NCBI GenBank assembly: GCA_012295275.1
Contig: CM022669.1
Coordinates: 2,101,140-2,165,139, forward strand
Length of the DNA stretch: 64,000 bases
From: Chrysomallon squamiferum
Taxonomy: Eukaryota; Mollusca; Gastropoda; Neomphalida; Peltospiridae
Direction of reading: 5' to 3'
The position numbers were made by a program, and so were the translations under genes. Positions 1-17,478 of this stretch are shown here, in pieces. Position 1 is the first letter of the stretch. The number at the start of each line of letters is the position of its first letter. The notes under the pieces are model-generated. The model was not told the DNA's origin and did no database searches. It worked only from the letters and a program-made list of their open reading frames with translations.

Positions 1-464
1 GAAAGAATTTGATTTGTGAGTCAGTGGGTGGAAGAGAAGAACACTCTTCTCGGCTCCTCGAGGCTAATGATATCATTCTAGGGATTTCCTGTGATAAGAA
101 AAACTTCTTTTTTTTCGATAATTCGAATATATCAGCAATATACGTATATTTTTTTTTACAGTTATATATTTTATTCGTCTTACAGTGTTAGTTTATGTTT
201 GATTGAACAACTTTTACTGCATGAGGAACATGGTATTTATTGTCTTAAGCATTCTGCATTGCAGCTCCACATGTCACGTACAACATCTTGCAATGAACTA
301 ATTTCAATATTTTGCAATGAAATAATTTCACACCCATCCATACCGACTTCATTTTGTTATATACTTCTTTATTTCTCTATTTCCAGTATTTTCTAATTAG
401 TTCATTTCAACTTTATTTCTCTGACTTAAACCAGCAAACAACAACAACAACAATAATAATGTTA

Positions 465-525
<61 letters not shown>

Positions 526-646
526 GAAGAAGAAGAAGAAGAAGAATTGTTTTTTTGTTGTTCTGAAATGGTGATATAGGCTGCTATCAAAGATTTCTTA
601 CATAATGTCTTATCTGACGTTAGTAAACAGAGTTGTTGTTTCGCAG
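1..646. other. No exon recognised; left flank of the DUF885 gene
   Basis: The first recognised exon begins at 647 in phase 0 with an acceptor tttcgcag, so the 5' end of the DUF885 gene must lie in or before this stretch. I see no exon here that joins it convincingly. The stretch holds a poly-T region, an AAT repeat at about 458-520 and a GAA run at about 524-545. Confidence 0.5.
458..545. repeat. (AAT)n then (GAA)n microsatellite
   Basis: Compound trinucleotide tract of about 20 AAT/TAA units followed by about 6 GAA units. Confidence 0.95.
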
Positions 647-6851
<6,205 letters not shown>

Positions 6852-7514
6852 ATTTGCATAATATATTTAATTAATTAGTTTTTAAAAAAGCACAGTAAAT
6901 GTTGAAGCGTTTGTTTTGTTCGGTATGTATTTGAATTTATGATAAATGAACTACTGAGTTAATGCAAACTAACAGGTTTTTGGGAGGTGTGGTTTATGTT
7001 TTGTTTTTGTTTTTTTCATATTCTGTTTCAAGTAAGCCGCTTATTTATAACTGACCTGAAGATAAGATAATTTCTGGGTTGTTGTATTGTCTTGCTCCAG
7101 GTTCGAAGGTCATAAACTGCCGAAAGATTACAACATTTAATAAAAAAATGTATTAATGAACATTTTGAGATATCGTGGAGGTGTTCGACAACAGTTCAGT
7201 TTAGTTCGATTGAACTTTATTTAATTACTCGTTTTGGGGTTTTTTTTAGTATGACTGATTTCTAAATTCATTTGTCAAAAAATAACGACTTTATTTCGTA
7301 AATTAATTTAAAAGTAGTGTCACAAGCAACTGTAATACAGGGTAATACTGTCATACGTTTTTTCAGTAACAAAGTAATAATCTATTAGCACAAAAGTACA
7401 TGTTTCATTTGCTACAAAAATGACGTAAGTAGCAAAACGCAGAGTCAGGGTCGGACTCGAGATGGAGAGATTTAAGTTCAAATCAGAGCTTTAAATCTGG
7501 TAGATCCAGGTAAA

Positions 7515-7557
<43 letters not shown>

Positions 7558-8702
7558 TATTTGTATGCGCATACAGTATTCTGATATTTTGAATTAAATA
7601 AATAAATCATTAAATTAATGTTAAACCGGTTCGATATTTTCAATTAATAACTAAATAAGAAGTGATCTCAATGTATATTTATTTCGTACTTTAATAGTAA
7701 AATTACAAAAAGAATAAATATATTCTATGAAATTATAAAATAAAAATCTCATTAACGTATATTTTTAATCGTATATTTATATTCATTTTCATTTTAATAA
7801 AGATATTTAGAAAAAAAATTAATATATTCCTGTACATAATGAAAACCTTCATTTAAAAAAGTAAAAATTAAATACAAATGAAATGTCTGAACTTGTTATA
7901 TTCTTCATCCGTAATCACTTGTTCCACAAATTCCAAGATAATTTTATACATAGACACATAAATATAGCTTTAATTTATAAGTAATTCGTGCAGGTCTCAG
8001 TGTATAAAATAACTAAACTGATATGTGTATATACAGATATCTGAAAATAACTTTATCTGCTACAGCTATGAATGACCACTGAAGAGAAAATTAATATAAA
8101 TTTAGAAATCGTATTGCGGTAGATGTGGTTGTGGTTGTTTAAACATCCCTAATGATAATAACGTGACGGATAAAAATAATTGCAAATAAAGTTTTTCTTG
8201 GACAGTTTTTAAAGCCACATAACCATAATAAAACAACTAACAGTATATTTAGATCATGCATTAAAGTGTTGAATATTTATTCAATTCTTAGTAACATGCT
8301 TAATCAAATTAGTATAATGAATCTTCATGTTTACCTTTGTGTCTTTATTTCCAAGCTAATGTATATTGAATTAAACACTGAAGATATTCTTTACCTTTGT
8401 TAAAATCCTTTGAAATAGAAATGTAAAAACTAAACAGAATTCTACCAGTACTAATGAGCTTTATCAGTATATCAGTATTTAACAAAAGCAGATGTATTTT
8501 ATTCCAGTTCCTTACATTCAAAATGATGATTAGTGAGGCAGTTTTTGTGAATATATGTTAAACCAACATTAACTAGCAGAACTAAATTTAATTGATTATC
8601 TTTTAAATCTAAGTTCTAACCTATACAAATAGATATATGTGTGTATACATTCAGAACTTTACATGTGAGAGCATCTTTGTTAATGTGCGTAGATTGTTTT
8701 AA
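6852..8702. other. Spacer between DUF885 and SAXO genes
   Basis: This holds the 3' UTR of DUF885 and, on the other strand, of the SAXO gene; the two genes are convergent. An (AAT)n tract lies at about 7516-7556. I see no other exon, RNA gene or mobile element. Confidence 0.6.
7139..7144 (+). terminator. Candidate poly(A) signal of the DUF885 gene
   Basis: AATAAA lies 288 nt after the stop codon. It is the first good match downstream, but A+T-rich DNA makes chance matches common. Confidence 0.35.
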
Positions 8703-9985
8703 TTAATAATCACAGTTTCTATCTCTGTGAATGTATTTGTGATCCATGCAGCCAGTGTACTCTTTCTTTGGCATAGGCACTCTTGCAGACACTTGGTGAG
8801 GAATGTAGTTATATCTGTACATCGAGTTGTCGTCAAAAGGAGCTTCTAATCTCCTGTATTGTTCTAGAGGTTTGAAGTTTTTATGCGGAGAAAGCTGGTG
8901 ACGTCTGTACGACTCCCTCGACGTTGTCAACCAATCTGAGTTGTCAGCCACTGGTGACCATGTTTCTTTCTGACGCGTCAAACGCTCGGGCAACTGCCAT
9001 TTACGAAAGTCACCTTGAACAAACAACAACAATATATAGAAATATATTTTTTGAAAGACTTTGTGGCTCGGCCATAATTATATCTATGCAAACAAGACTG
9101 AAAGGTATGTTAGGATTTGTTTCCCAAAAAGGGTATAAATATGTTTGAACATTATTCATTAATTGGCAAATATTTGTGTTTGGATTAATAGGATTAATAA
9201 GAAATAAAGATTCTGAACATAAATTTCTTGGTAAATGTATTTATATCTTTAACAGGAGGCACATTTAAATGAATAAGATTAAGCTATGTAATGACAGAGC
9301 AGTAATACTACGAACGAATAATCTACTATTAGGATGATGCATCCTATCGAACATTCTAATCATTAAACTATATCTACAGGATACATAAAAGTAGATGTAA
9401 AAAATGAGATAACTTGTAAGATAATTCTATATTACAAAACTGTATATAACAAATAACATAAGCCGGTACAATAAAATCGCCTACAGCAAAATACCACATG
9501 TCACTATAATAAATAATCACAAATGGCTAACAGGATAACGCACTTCTGTACAACGGTTCTTCATTAAACGGTTGCAAAAATACCCGTTTTTCCGGTTTTT
9601 TTAACAGATTTTGCTGGTTCTCCATAAACTCCTGAAACAGAAAGTCAGTGGAATATAATTAAATCTATATTTACCTACTTAGCTATTTACCATTATTGTA
9701 TAGAAGACGTAATGAGGGGAAAACGATCGATATGTAATTGTTTAGATAATTGTTTGGATAGTTCAGAAACGGAATTATTGAGATAGCTTAGAAATTATAT
9801 TACTTAGATAAACTGAACTACTTAGAAAGTTCGAATCAGTTTGTCTATCATCTGAAACGTGCAACGACCTCTGTACTCGATATTGTAAAAACTCTTCAGA
9901 TCCAGTTCACCCTCAGGCCTGCAAATACTGTTTGGTTTTGTTAGAGATGGAGGTATCTGTTTGTGGGCAACAAAATCCTTCCTGC

Positions 9986-10038
<53 letters not shown>

Positions 10039-10083
10039 GATGATGGTAAATACACATATAAATAGGCACCAAGAAGTAGACAA

Positions 10084-10147
<64 letters not shown>

Positions 10148-10380
10148 AAATACATCCATACAGACATACACACATACACAATACATACATCTACACATAT
10201 ATATCAGAAACGAATTGTTAATGCCTGTTTGTGGTCATTGTATCCAGAACTTTATCTCCGTGTATTGGTTTCTCATGCGGTTTGAAATTTTTCGGAATCG
10301 AGATTAAGGGTTGCTTGTATCGCTTCCTGTACTCGGTGGACAGCTTCATCTCACAGCTCGTTTTCACTCCATCGAACGCT
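8703..10380 (-). CDS. SAXO (FAM154) stabiliser of axonemal microtubules, 3' part, with frameshift
   Basis: Four exons in transcript order: 10380-10225, 9981-9869, 9631-9544 and 9013-8703 (stop TAA). Phases are 2, 1, 1. The joined frame shows the spaced Mn-type modules of SAXO proteins: LDTMTTNRKDF, ELDLKSFYNIEYRG, NEEPLYRSDFRKW, SDWLTTSRESYRRH and FDDNSMYRYNYIPH, separated by FKP-containing linkers. The stretch YRGVYGEPAKSVKK is strikingly like human SAXO1. SAXO proteins bind and stabilise microtubules of cilia, flagella and centrioles; Mn modules do the binding. The exon at 9544-9631 needs one A fewer in a run of seven (9596-9602) for the two halves of the module to be in one frame, so this allele is broken or the assembly has an error. 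The first intron begins with GC. The N-terminal Cys-rich exon should lie at higher coordinates but was not found. Confidence 0.82.
9985..10037. repeat. (AAT)n microsatellite in SAXO intron
   Basis: Pure trinucleotide run directly upstream (in transcript sense) of the 9981 splice acceptor. Confidence 0.95.
10087..10145. repeat. (CA)n microsatellite in SAXO intron
   Basis: About 29 CA units, in the same intron as the AAT run. Confidence 0.97.
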
Positions 10381-11225
10381 CTGCTCATTATAAAATAATA
10401 TAATAATAATAGTTCGTTGGCCAGAATCAAAGTTACATGTTTGTACCAAATTGCTGAACTGATTTAATATGAATTTTAAGTAGTTCGACGTTTTTAAAGA
10501 TTACTGGATTCTTTTGTTCTGAATATAATTTTGTACACGGTCATATGTATATATAATATTATAATGAACCTAGTAAAATCAAGAAAAATTGTGAAAAAGG
10601 CCGAATGTTTCGTTGATGTTGTTGTTGTCTTGTTTGTTTGTTTGTTTGTTTTGTGTTGTTTTCATGATGGATCTCCAGTCGTTCTCTATTATTTTAAATT
10701 AAATCCTTTTCAGGCCAATTTTCTTTTTGAATCATCTAGAGAGGTTTACAGGGAATCGTTGGTTAAATCAATATACCAAGTTTCCAAACTTAACATTTAT
10801 ATATACTAAAAATTTCCTGTGAGCTGAACTCATAAGAGATTATGGCTCACTTTCTGTGTAAGTTATATAGTATATTATAGGTTAAAATAGTTTCATTACA
10901 GAACAACTACACTAAGTTTTACTACAGATTTATGTCTTCATAATATTAAAGTTTATTTTAAAAAATAAAAATATAAATGATAAAAAAGATAGCCTCCAGT
11001 CTGAAATGTCTATCAATTAAGATTGTATACTTCAGATATCATATGAACTAAAAATCGTCACTAGATCTGTTAACTATATGGTATTAAAATTTGGCCTGGT
11101 TCGTGACCTAGAAACTGTAAAAATGGCAAATACACTGATTTAGTGGCCGGTAACGTAGATGAATGTATGGATGGATGTATGACCACAGTGAGATGAACAA
11201 AAGGTTGGCTGATGTTTGGTAATAA

Positions 11226-11227
<2 letters not shown>

Positions 11228-11271
<44 letters not shown>
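11228..11271. repeat. (TG)n microsatellite
   Basis: About 22 uninterrupted TG units. Confidence 0.97.
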
Positions 11272-11272
<1 letters not shown>

Positions 11273-12229
11273 TTGTAAAGGATACATGATAATGTATGAA
11301 ATTATGAATATATTTTATTGGAATTATGGATTAATGGAAACACAGTTATATTTAGTTTTGAAAATGATGCTTCTCACTGAAACATTAGCGTAAACATTAG
11401 TGTTAATTTATAACAAAAATCGGAATGATAAAAGAATTGAAAGAGTTATCTTTGACTATCAATTACTGATAATACATTTAACTAAGAAATTAATTTAGAA
11501 GATATACAATTATTCTTACGCTGAAGTCATTTTGAAAAAACCGAAAACACAGTTCGAAATCGTTGCCAACTTAAACGTAACAATTGTTTAAAATAAATGT
11601 CAGTTATGACGTCACTGTACCATGGAAGATAACCCAAAATACTTTTGAAAATTAGCTGCTCACCCTTACAAAATGACGTTATGTAATGATTAAAATTTTC
11701 ATTATAAATTTTAATGAACAAAATCTCATATTCATTCCAAACATCTGATAAAAATGGCTTTGGTCGATTGATATACGTTAATATGTATATGTATGTATAT
11801 ATATATTATCTGGTACAATATTTTTTATTTCACCCATTAAATGTATTTGCTAAGATCTAGTTTTTAATATTTTTTTTGTTTTATTGTTAATATGAGAATA
11901 CAATATTAACAAGGACTTGTTAAATAAAAGAAGTAAGAAGCTGACTTTTTGTATTAAGATGAAACTGTGTAACAAATAATTTTATTATCAGTTTGTTTTC
12001 GAGATGATTTTTGCCTATAGTCATTTTCTCATAGAAATTAATGAATGAATATGTATGTATGTGTGTTTGTGTCTGTATAGATATAGATATATAGATACAT
12101 ATGTATGTATGTATATATTTACATATAAACATAGAGATTATTTGTATTATCAGTTTCTATATGTATGTATGTATGTATGTATGTATTTAGTATTTGAATA
12201 TTTTTCTGTTTTACGTACGTCTGAATAGA

Positions 12230-12385
12230 CTCTGCACATAGACAATATTCGGGAACGCAATGGCGCAGGAGGACCCAGTTCAATCAGGACCTCACAAACC
12301 CGTCAGATGCCGCTGACGAGACTCGAACGTATGACACCCATTCACCCGCACTCCGAAGGCGGACGACGTTACCGTTCGGCCATCA
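12230..12385 (-). mobile_element. tRNA-derived SINE
   Basis: Read on the minus strand from 12384, the sequence carries a tRNA-like A box (TGGCCGAACGGT) and, about 45 nt on, a B box (CGTTCGAGTCT). The anticodon-arm region TCCGCCTTCGGAGTGCGG lies between them. A non-tRNA body follows to about 12230. The 5' acceptor stem is not intact and no 3' acceptor partner is seen, so it is a SINE rather than a working tRNA gene. It is locally more GC-rich than its surroundings. Confidence 0.7.
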
Positions 12386-12423
12386 AAAAACTTTTTGTTT
12401 TCTTGTTTTTAAAGTTATAAATT

Positions 12424-12490
12424 ATGTATGTATGTATATATATATGTTTGTATGTATGTATGTATGTATGTATGTATGTATGTATGTATG

Positions 12491-12521
<31 letters not shown>

Positions 12522-12600
12522 GTATGTATGTATGTATGTATGTATTTTATATGTATGTATATATTATGCGCATATGTATGTATGTATGTATATTTTTGTA
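12424..12600. repeat. (TATG)n tetranucleotide microsatellite
   Basis: About 120 bp of near-perfect TATG units followed by degraded copies; it lies just after the SINE. Confidence 0.97.
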
Positions 12601-12709
12601 TGTGTGTCTACTTCTTTTTCTTTCTGCCTCTTTATATGCTTTTGTTAAAAACATATTTCAAAATTTGGTTGAACATTTGCATATTTGGCTATTTTTCTCT
12701 GTGCCAACC

Positions 12710-12712
<3 letters not shown>

Positions 12713-12800
<88 letters not shown>
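12713..12800. repeat. (CT)n microsatellite
   Basis: About 44 CT units without interruption. Confidence 0.98.
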
Positions 12801-12802
<2 letters not shown>

Positions 12803-13333
12803 ATCCAGAAACAGTGTCAAAACCAAACAATTTTGTTTCTCTATATCTGTGAATAACGATACATATTTAACGCAAACGAAACTGAAAAACAAAACAAAAA
12901 AGTAATGAAAAAGAATAATAAAGAAAAATCAGCAGATACATATACATGGAGATAATTCTAAAACTGATTCATCTGACGTAAATCTCGTTTCGTCTTATTT
13001 CATTTTTGCACCTGGTGCTGATATTTTGGATCAGTGTATCGGAATATCGACAGGACGACCTTGAAATTAGTCAGACATCTGCGAGTTAACTAACAACTGT
13101 TGTGCATATTATTCTAGAAACTATTCATAAAACAAAAATAATTTATTCTGGATATATGCGCAAAATATTTGTATGGGTGTATGTAGGTGTATGGGTGTGT
13201 GTGTGCGTGTCTTGTGTTTTGCATTATTATAATATACGTACATAGAAATATAAAAAAGAAATTAAAGTATCAAATATGAAATTTTATTTTAGTTTAATTT
13301 TTTTTTATTATGTATTTCTTTATTTATTTGTAC

Positions 13334-13336
<3 letters not shown>

Positions 13337-13410
<74 letters not shown>
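13337..13410. repeat. (TG)n microsatellite
   Basis: About 36 TG units. A shorter (CA)n run lies at about 13797-13824. Confidence 0.97.
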
Positions 13411-13411
<1 letters not shown>

Positions 13412-14079
13412 ATTATGTTTTTTCATGTAGGTATTGAAGGTAATAATACACTTTTTATGCTCCAAATACAAATAATTTAAGACATTACATGTTTTGCATA
13501 AGCGAATTCGTAAAATAACAACAACAACAAAAACTAAAACATTAGTAAAAACCTGCATTAATAAAGTGTACTTGCACCGAGTTTGGAAAATACACTCCAG
13601 TACATACTGACAGTGAAAAAACCACGCGACAGGTGCAGATAACGTTTCAAGCCTTTCACAGAGTCACGAATATATTATTATTTAGGAGCTTACGCATAAC
13701 ATATCTTATTCTAATTTCATTTTTCTTTTTTTTGTTGATTTTTTTTGTCAGTATTCCAGAATAAAATGGACAATATTTTACATTTTGTCACATACGCACG
13801 CACACACACACACACACACACACAGACATACATACACTATCTCTAGAACAGGAATATATTCAATTCACTGTTTAACCTGCTCAGAAAATGAACCGTCATT
13901 ATAAAGAAATCGTGAAAATCACAATACGAAAAATTAAAACAATTTACAAGTTAGTCCGTAGTCCATTTAGAGGAGGATCTACAATTCTTTTAATATCAAA
14001 GGAATGAAAACGACATCCAAAGAAAAGTCATCGGGAAGATAGTCGTTGTGAATTTGTTTTTGTTTCTTTCTTTCTTTTT

Positions 14080-14316
14080 GTCACTTCCCGATCTCACGCT
14101 TCATTTATTTTCATTAAAAAAAAAAAAAAATCAGTATGCACACACACATACAAACTTACATACTTAGATACCCATGACTGTCACTTCCCGATCTCACGCT
14201 TCATTTATTTTCATTATAAAAAAAATAAAAAATCAGTATGCGCACACACATACAAACTTACATACTTACATACCCATGACTGTCACTTCCCGATGTCACA
14301 CTTCATTTATTTTCAG
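14080..14316. repeat. 101-bp tandem duplication, about 2.3 copies
   Basis: Units start at 14080, 14180 and 14282, each with GTCACTTCCCGAT then CTTCATTTATTTTCA. The first two full units differ mainly in the length of an internal A run and in one or two substitutions; the third is cut off after about 35 bp. Confidence 0.93.
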
Positions 14317-14879
14317 TTGTCATCACCGTCACAGCCGACACATAAAAAAATAAACAGTAACGAGACTCATTAATTTATGATTTATTTATTTATACTGAAA
14401 GGACAGAAAATTTCCCTGTTTGTACCTTTCTAGAAGAATGACCCGAGAAACAATCCATAAATAAATACACTTTGGAAAAGTTGTTTGTAATAGATTATAA
14501 CTGTACTTACGATAGAAAATAATTTAGGATTGGTTTCAACATGTAAAACTCGATTTTAATTGGCTTGTAATTAAATTCATAACAAAAACTAACCTAGCTA
14601 TAAATTCACGTTTTAATGTGAAGTATAAATATAATTTTAATGGAAATAAATATTCTGTTTAAACAGGATTCATATTCAAAACAGTTCGAACAATCGATGC
14701 TCTTTTAAATTGTATTGTAACTGAACTGATATCGATTCTCAAACAGTTATTTACAATGAAAGCTAATCCAATTTATAATTTGTTCCATTGATATTCGTTT
14801 GAAGTCAGAAAATAAAATTATAAAATTAAACTAAAAGTGTACTATTACGCTGTTAAGTTTTTCATGTCACAACTTCTCT

Positions 14880-14961
14880 GTTCCGTTAGTACGTACAGCT
14901 GTCACTGAACAGCTTATATTGACCACGTGCAGGTGTTAGTAGGCAAGGGCTCGCACGACGG
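14880..14961 (+). other. Putative 5' UTR exon of SLC35A4
   Basis: This short stretch is GC-richer than its surroundings, contains CACGTG and ends at an excellent donor (GACGG|GTAAGT). The next exon (15538-15620) has a long pyrimidine tract and CAG acceptor and carries the start codon. The left border is a guess. There is no coding evidence. Confidence 0.4.
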
Positions 14962-14996
14962 GTAAGTAAACTGGGAACTTTTAATGTTTATGGCAG

Positions 14997-15035
<39 letters not shown>

Positions 15036-15537
15036 TAATAAATAAATAAATAATAAAAAAAATAAAATAAAAACGAAGAAAAATATCTAACAAAACGAAA
15101 ACAAAATCTTTAAAGTTTCATTTCCAATGTAATAATCATAATAACAACAAAAAAAACAACAACAACAACAACAACAACAATAATAATAATAATAATAAAG
15201 CAGTATATTACTGATCTATTCATACATGTATGGAAAGTGACATGCACTCAGGCAAAATCTTTATTCAGCTGGATACAAAACAGTAACAAAATATTGTTTT
15301 AAATGTTTAATGTGAGGTATATGTAAACTGAGATACAAGTATGAAGCAAGCTAAAACCATATTCGATAAACTTCAGATCGACTAAAAAAAATAATAATAA
15401 ATTAAAAACAAATACTGTACGCTTAAAAAATGTGCCGAGTTTAATACACATACACGCTACAGTTATTGGATATTGTTCTTCTTTTTTTCTCTCTGTCTTT
15501 TCGCTCCTTTCCTTTTTTTTTTTTTTTTTTTTTTCAG

Positions 15538-15611
15538 TCTAACGGGTTTGTTGATAAACTTCCTGTAATTTCATTCGGTTATACAAGAGAAACGCTCAGA
15601 GCTGTTGGTTC
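15538..15611 (+). other. 5' UTR part of SLC35A4 start exon
   Basis: The acceptor is preceded by an unusually long T tract (15513-15534). No ATG precedes the start codon in this exon, so the long upstream ORF known in mammalian SLC35A4 mRNA is not here. Confidence 0.55.
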
Positions 15612-15780
15612 ATGAACAGTGTAAGTAATATAATCTAGTTCCCGCTTGTTTGTCATCGTTCATCTGCATGTCATTGATTTGTTTCTCAACTTTGTTAAAG
15701 GTAAATAAACATTTTACATTTCTTAACTAAAACCATTTTGATTTTTAATTCGGACATTCCAGGTATTTACATAATTATCC

Positions 15781-15822
<42 letters not shown>

Positions 15823-16199
15823 TTATATCAGTAGAACAGGAATAATAACAGATGTCATTTAAATGTTTATATTCAAAGTATATAATTATTCTGTAATTCA
15901 GTAAACGTAGGAAATGTGAATGAACGAAGTGCTTCAAGATGATATATCAAAATGTTTGGTATGTGTTATCCATTCTATTTGAAGATGTACATAAAAATTT
16001 CATTTGAAGCTTTTCTAAAAGAATAATCATTTACCTAATGGCATGGTTGTCATTACTTATTGTGTACAGTTATATCATTTTGTTGATCATTGCAAAATAG
16101 TTAATTAAGCCAGAAGTATTTCAAACATATATAACGTTCTATTTCATATTAATATATAAATCAAAATACATTACAAAACATTCAATAGTAGTAGTAGTA

Positions 16200-16248
<49 letters not shown>

Positions 16249-17436
16249 TAACAACAACAACAACAACAACAACAACAATAATAATAATAAAAATAATAAT
16301 TTGATGATAATGATGATTAGTTTTACTCACAACAAAATATCAAATATCACTATAACATAAATTAAGTTAGACTGTTGTACAAAATGTTAGTTTTTGAAAA
16401 GTTGATAACGTTTTTTTGCTCTCTCTCTCTCTCTCTCTGAAAATTAGAGGTTCTTAACGGTATTTTAAAAAATATGTAAATAAAAATTTGATAATCCATT
16501 AATCGAGAAATAAAACTGAACTCGACTTCCCTTCCTTTTTAATTTATATTTTAATTTGTTCGTTGCTTGTATATTTATTTATTTATTTTACATCATGAAA
16601 AAGATCCGAAAACACGATTTTATAAAGACCGTCCAAATCATTATAAATAACTAGGATTTAGGTGTATTCGCCGGAACCGAACTGTGGAATAGAGACAACG
16701 ATAAGGGAGGTTACTCTTAATGAAAAAGTAAGAAAATTAAAAGCAGAATTCATTTTTATTTAAGTGTGGGGGGTATTTTGGGGGGTCATTTATTCATAGG
16801 GTCTAAATGTTCGTCACATTACTTTATTATAATCATAGATGTTTGTATTTACCATTCGTATTATAATCACAAATGTTCGTATTTACCATGAAGAACAGTT
16901 TCTAGAAAAATACGGTAACAATTTTGAATTTATCTTTAAAAAAAATGAAACATTGATTGACAGAACATCGAGAAAATGAGAACAATATTCATTGAATCGC
17001 GGGTTTGCAGGTCGCTTTCGAATTATTAACCCAGGGTCGGTGCAGGTAATATAAATTTTATAGCTAAGCTATTTATTATATGAATTTGTTTTTAGAATCA
17101 ACATATTTAGCTGTCACGACACTAATAGTTTAGTAGTAGTAATTATCTTATTATTCATTATATATAATATACTGTTTTTTTAATAGAATAAATATAAACG
17201 TAAAATTTTACAGAAATATACGTGGCGTTTGTAACTGTGTAAACAATTATAGCTGTCATATCATTTACCCTTTTTATTTTTCATTTTATATTTTTATTAT
17301 TGCTAATTGCTAATATCTTATTACTCATCATAATGCACTATAAAATTTATAGCAATGGTCTGATTACTTGTTAGCCTGGAACAAAATTTATTAAAACAGT
17401 CTTCACAAAATCATTTTAAATTTGCTTAATTACATT

Positions 17437-17478
<42 letters not shown>

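Larger units (their letters stand above)
10381..14880. other. Spacer or upstream introns of SAXO; microsatellite-rich
   Basis: No exon could be supported on either strand. The missing 5' exons of SAXO must be here or further right, unless the gene is truncated. Contents are listed separately: (TG)n, (TATG)n, (CT)n, a SINE and a tandem duplication. Confidence 0.5.

Noticed and set aside
7440-7510. A tRNA-like B-box sequence (AGTTCAAATCA)
   Set aside because: No A box at proper spacing and no cloverleaf could be drawn.
12424-12905. Overlapping long open frames rich in Cys/Tyr/Val and Ser/Leu
   Set aside because: They are translations of the (TATG)n and (CT)n tracts; no splice context or complex composition.
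17011-17045. A 35-bp segment flanked by TTTGCAG and CAG|GTAATA, resembling a microexon in the SLC35A4 intron
   Set aside because: Its length is not a multiple of three, and inclusion would break the coding frame; no other support.
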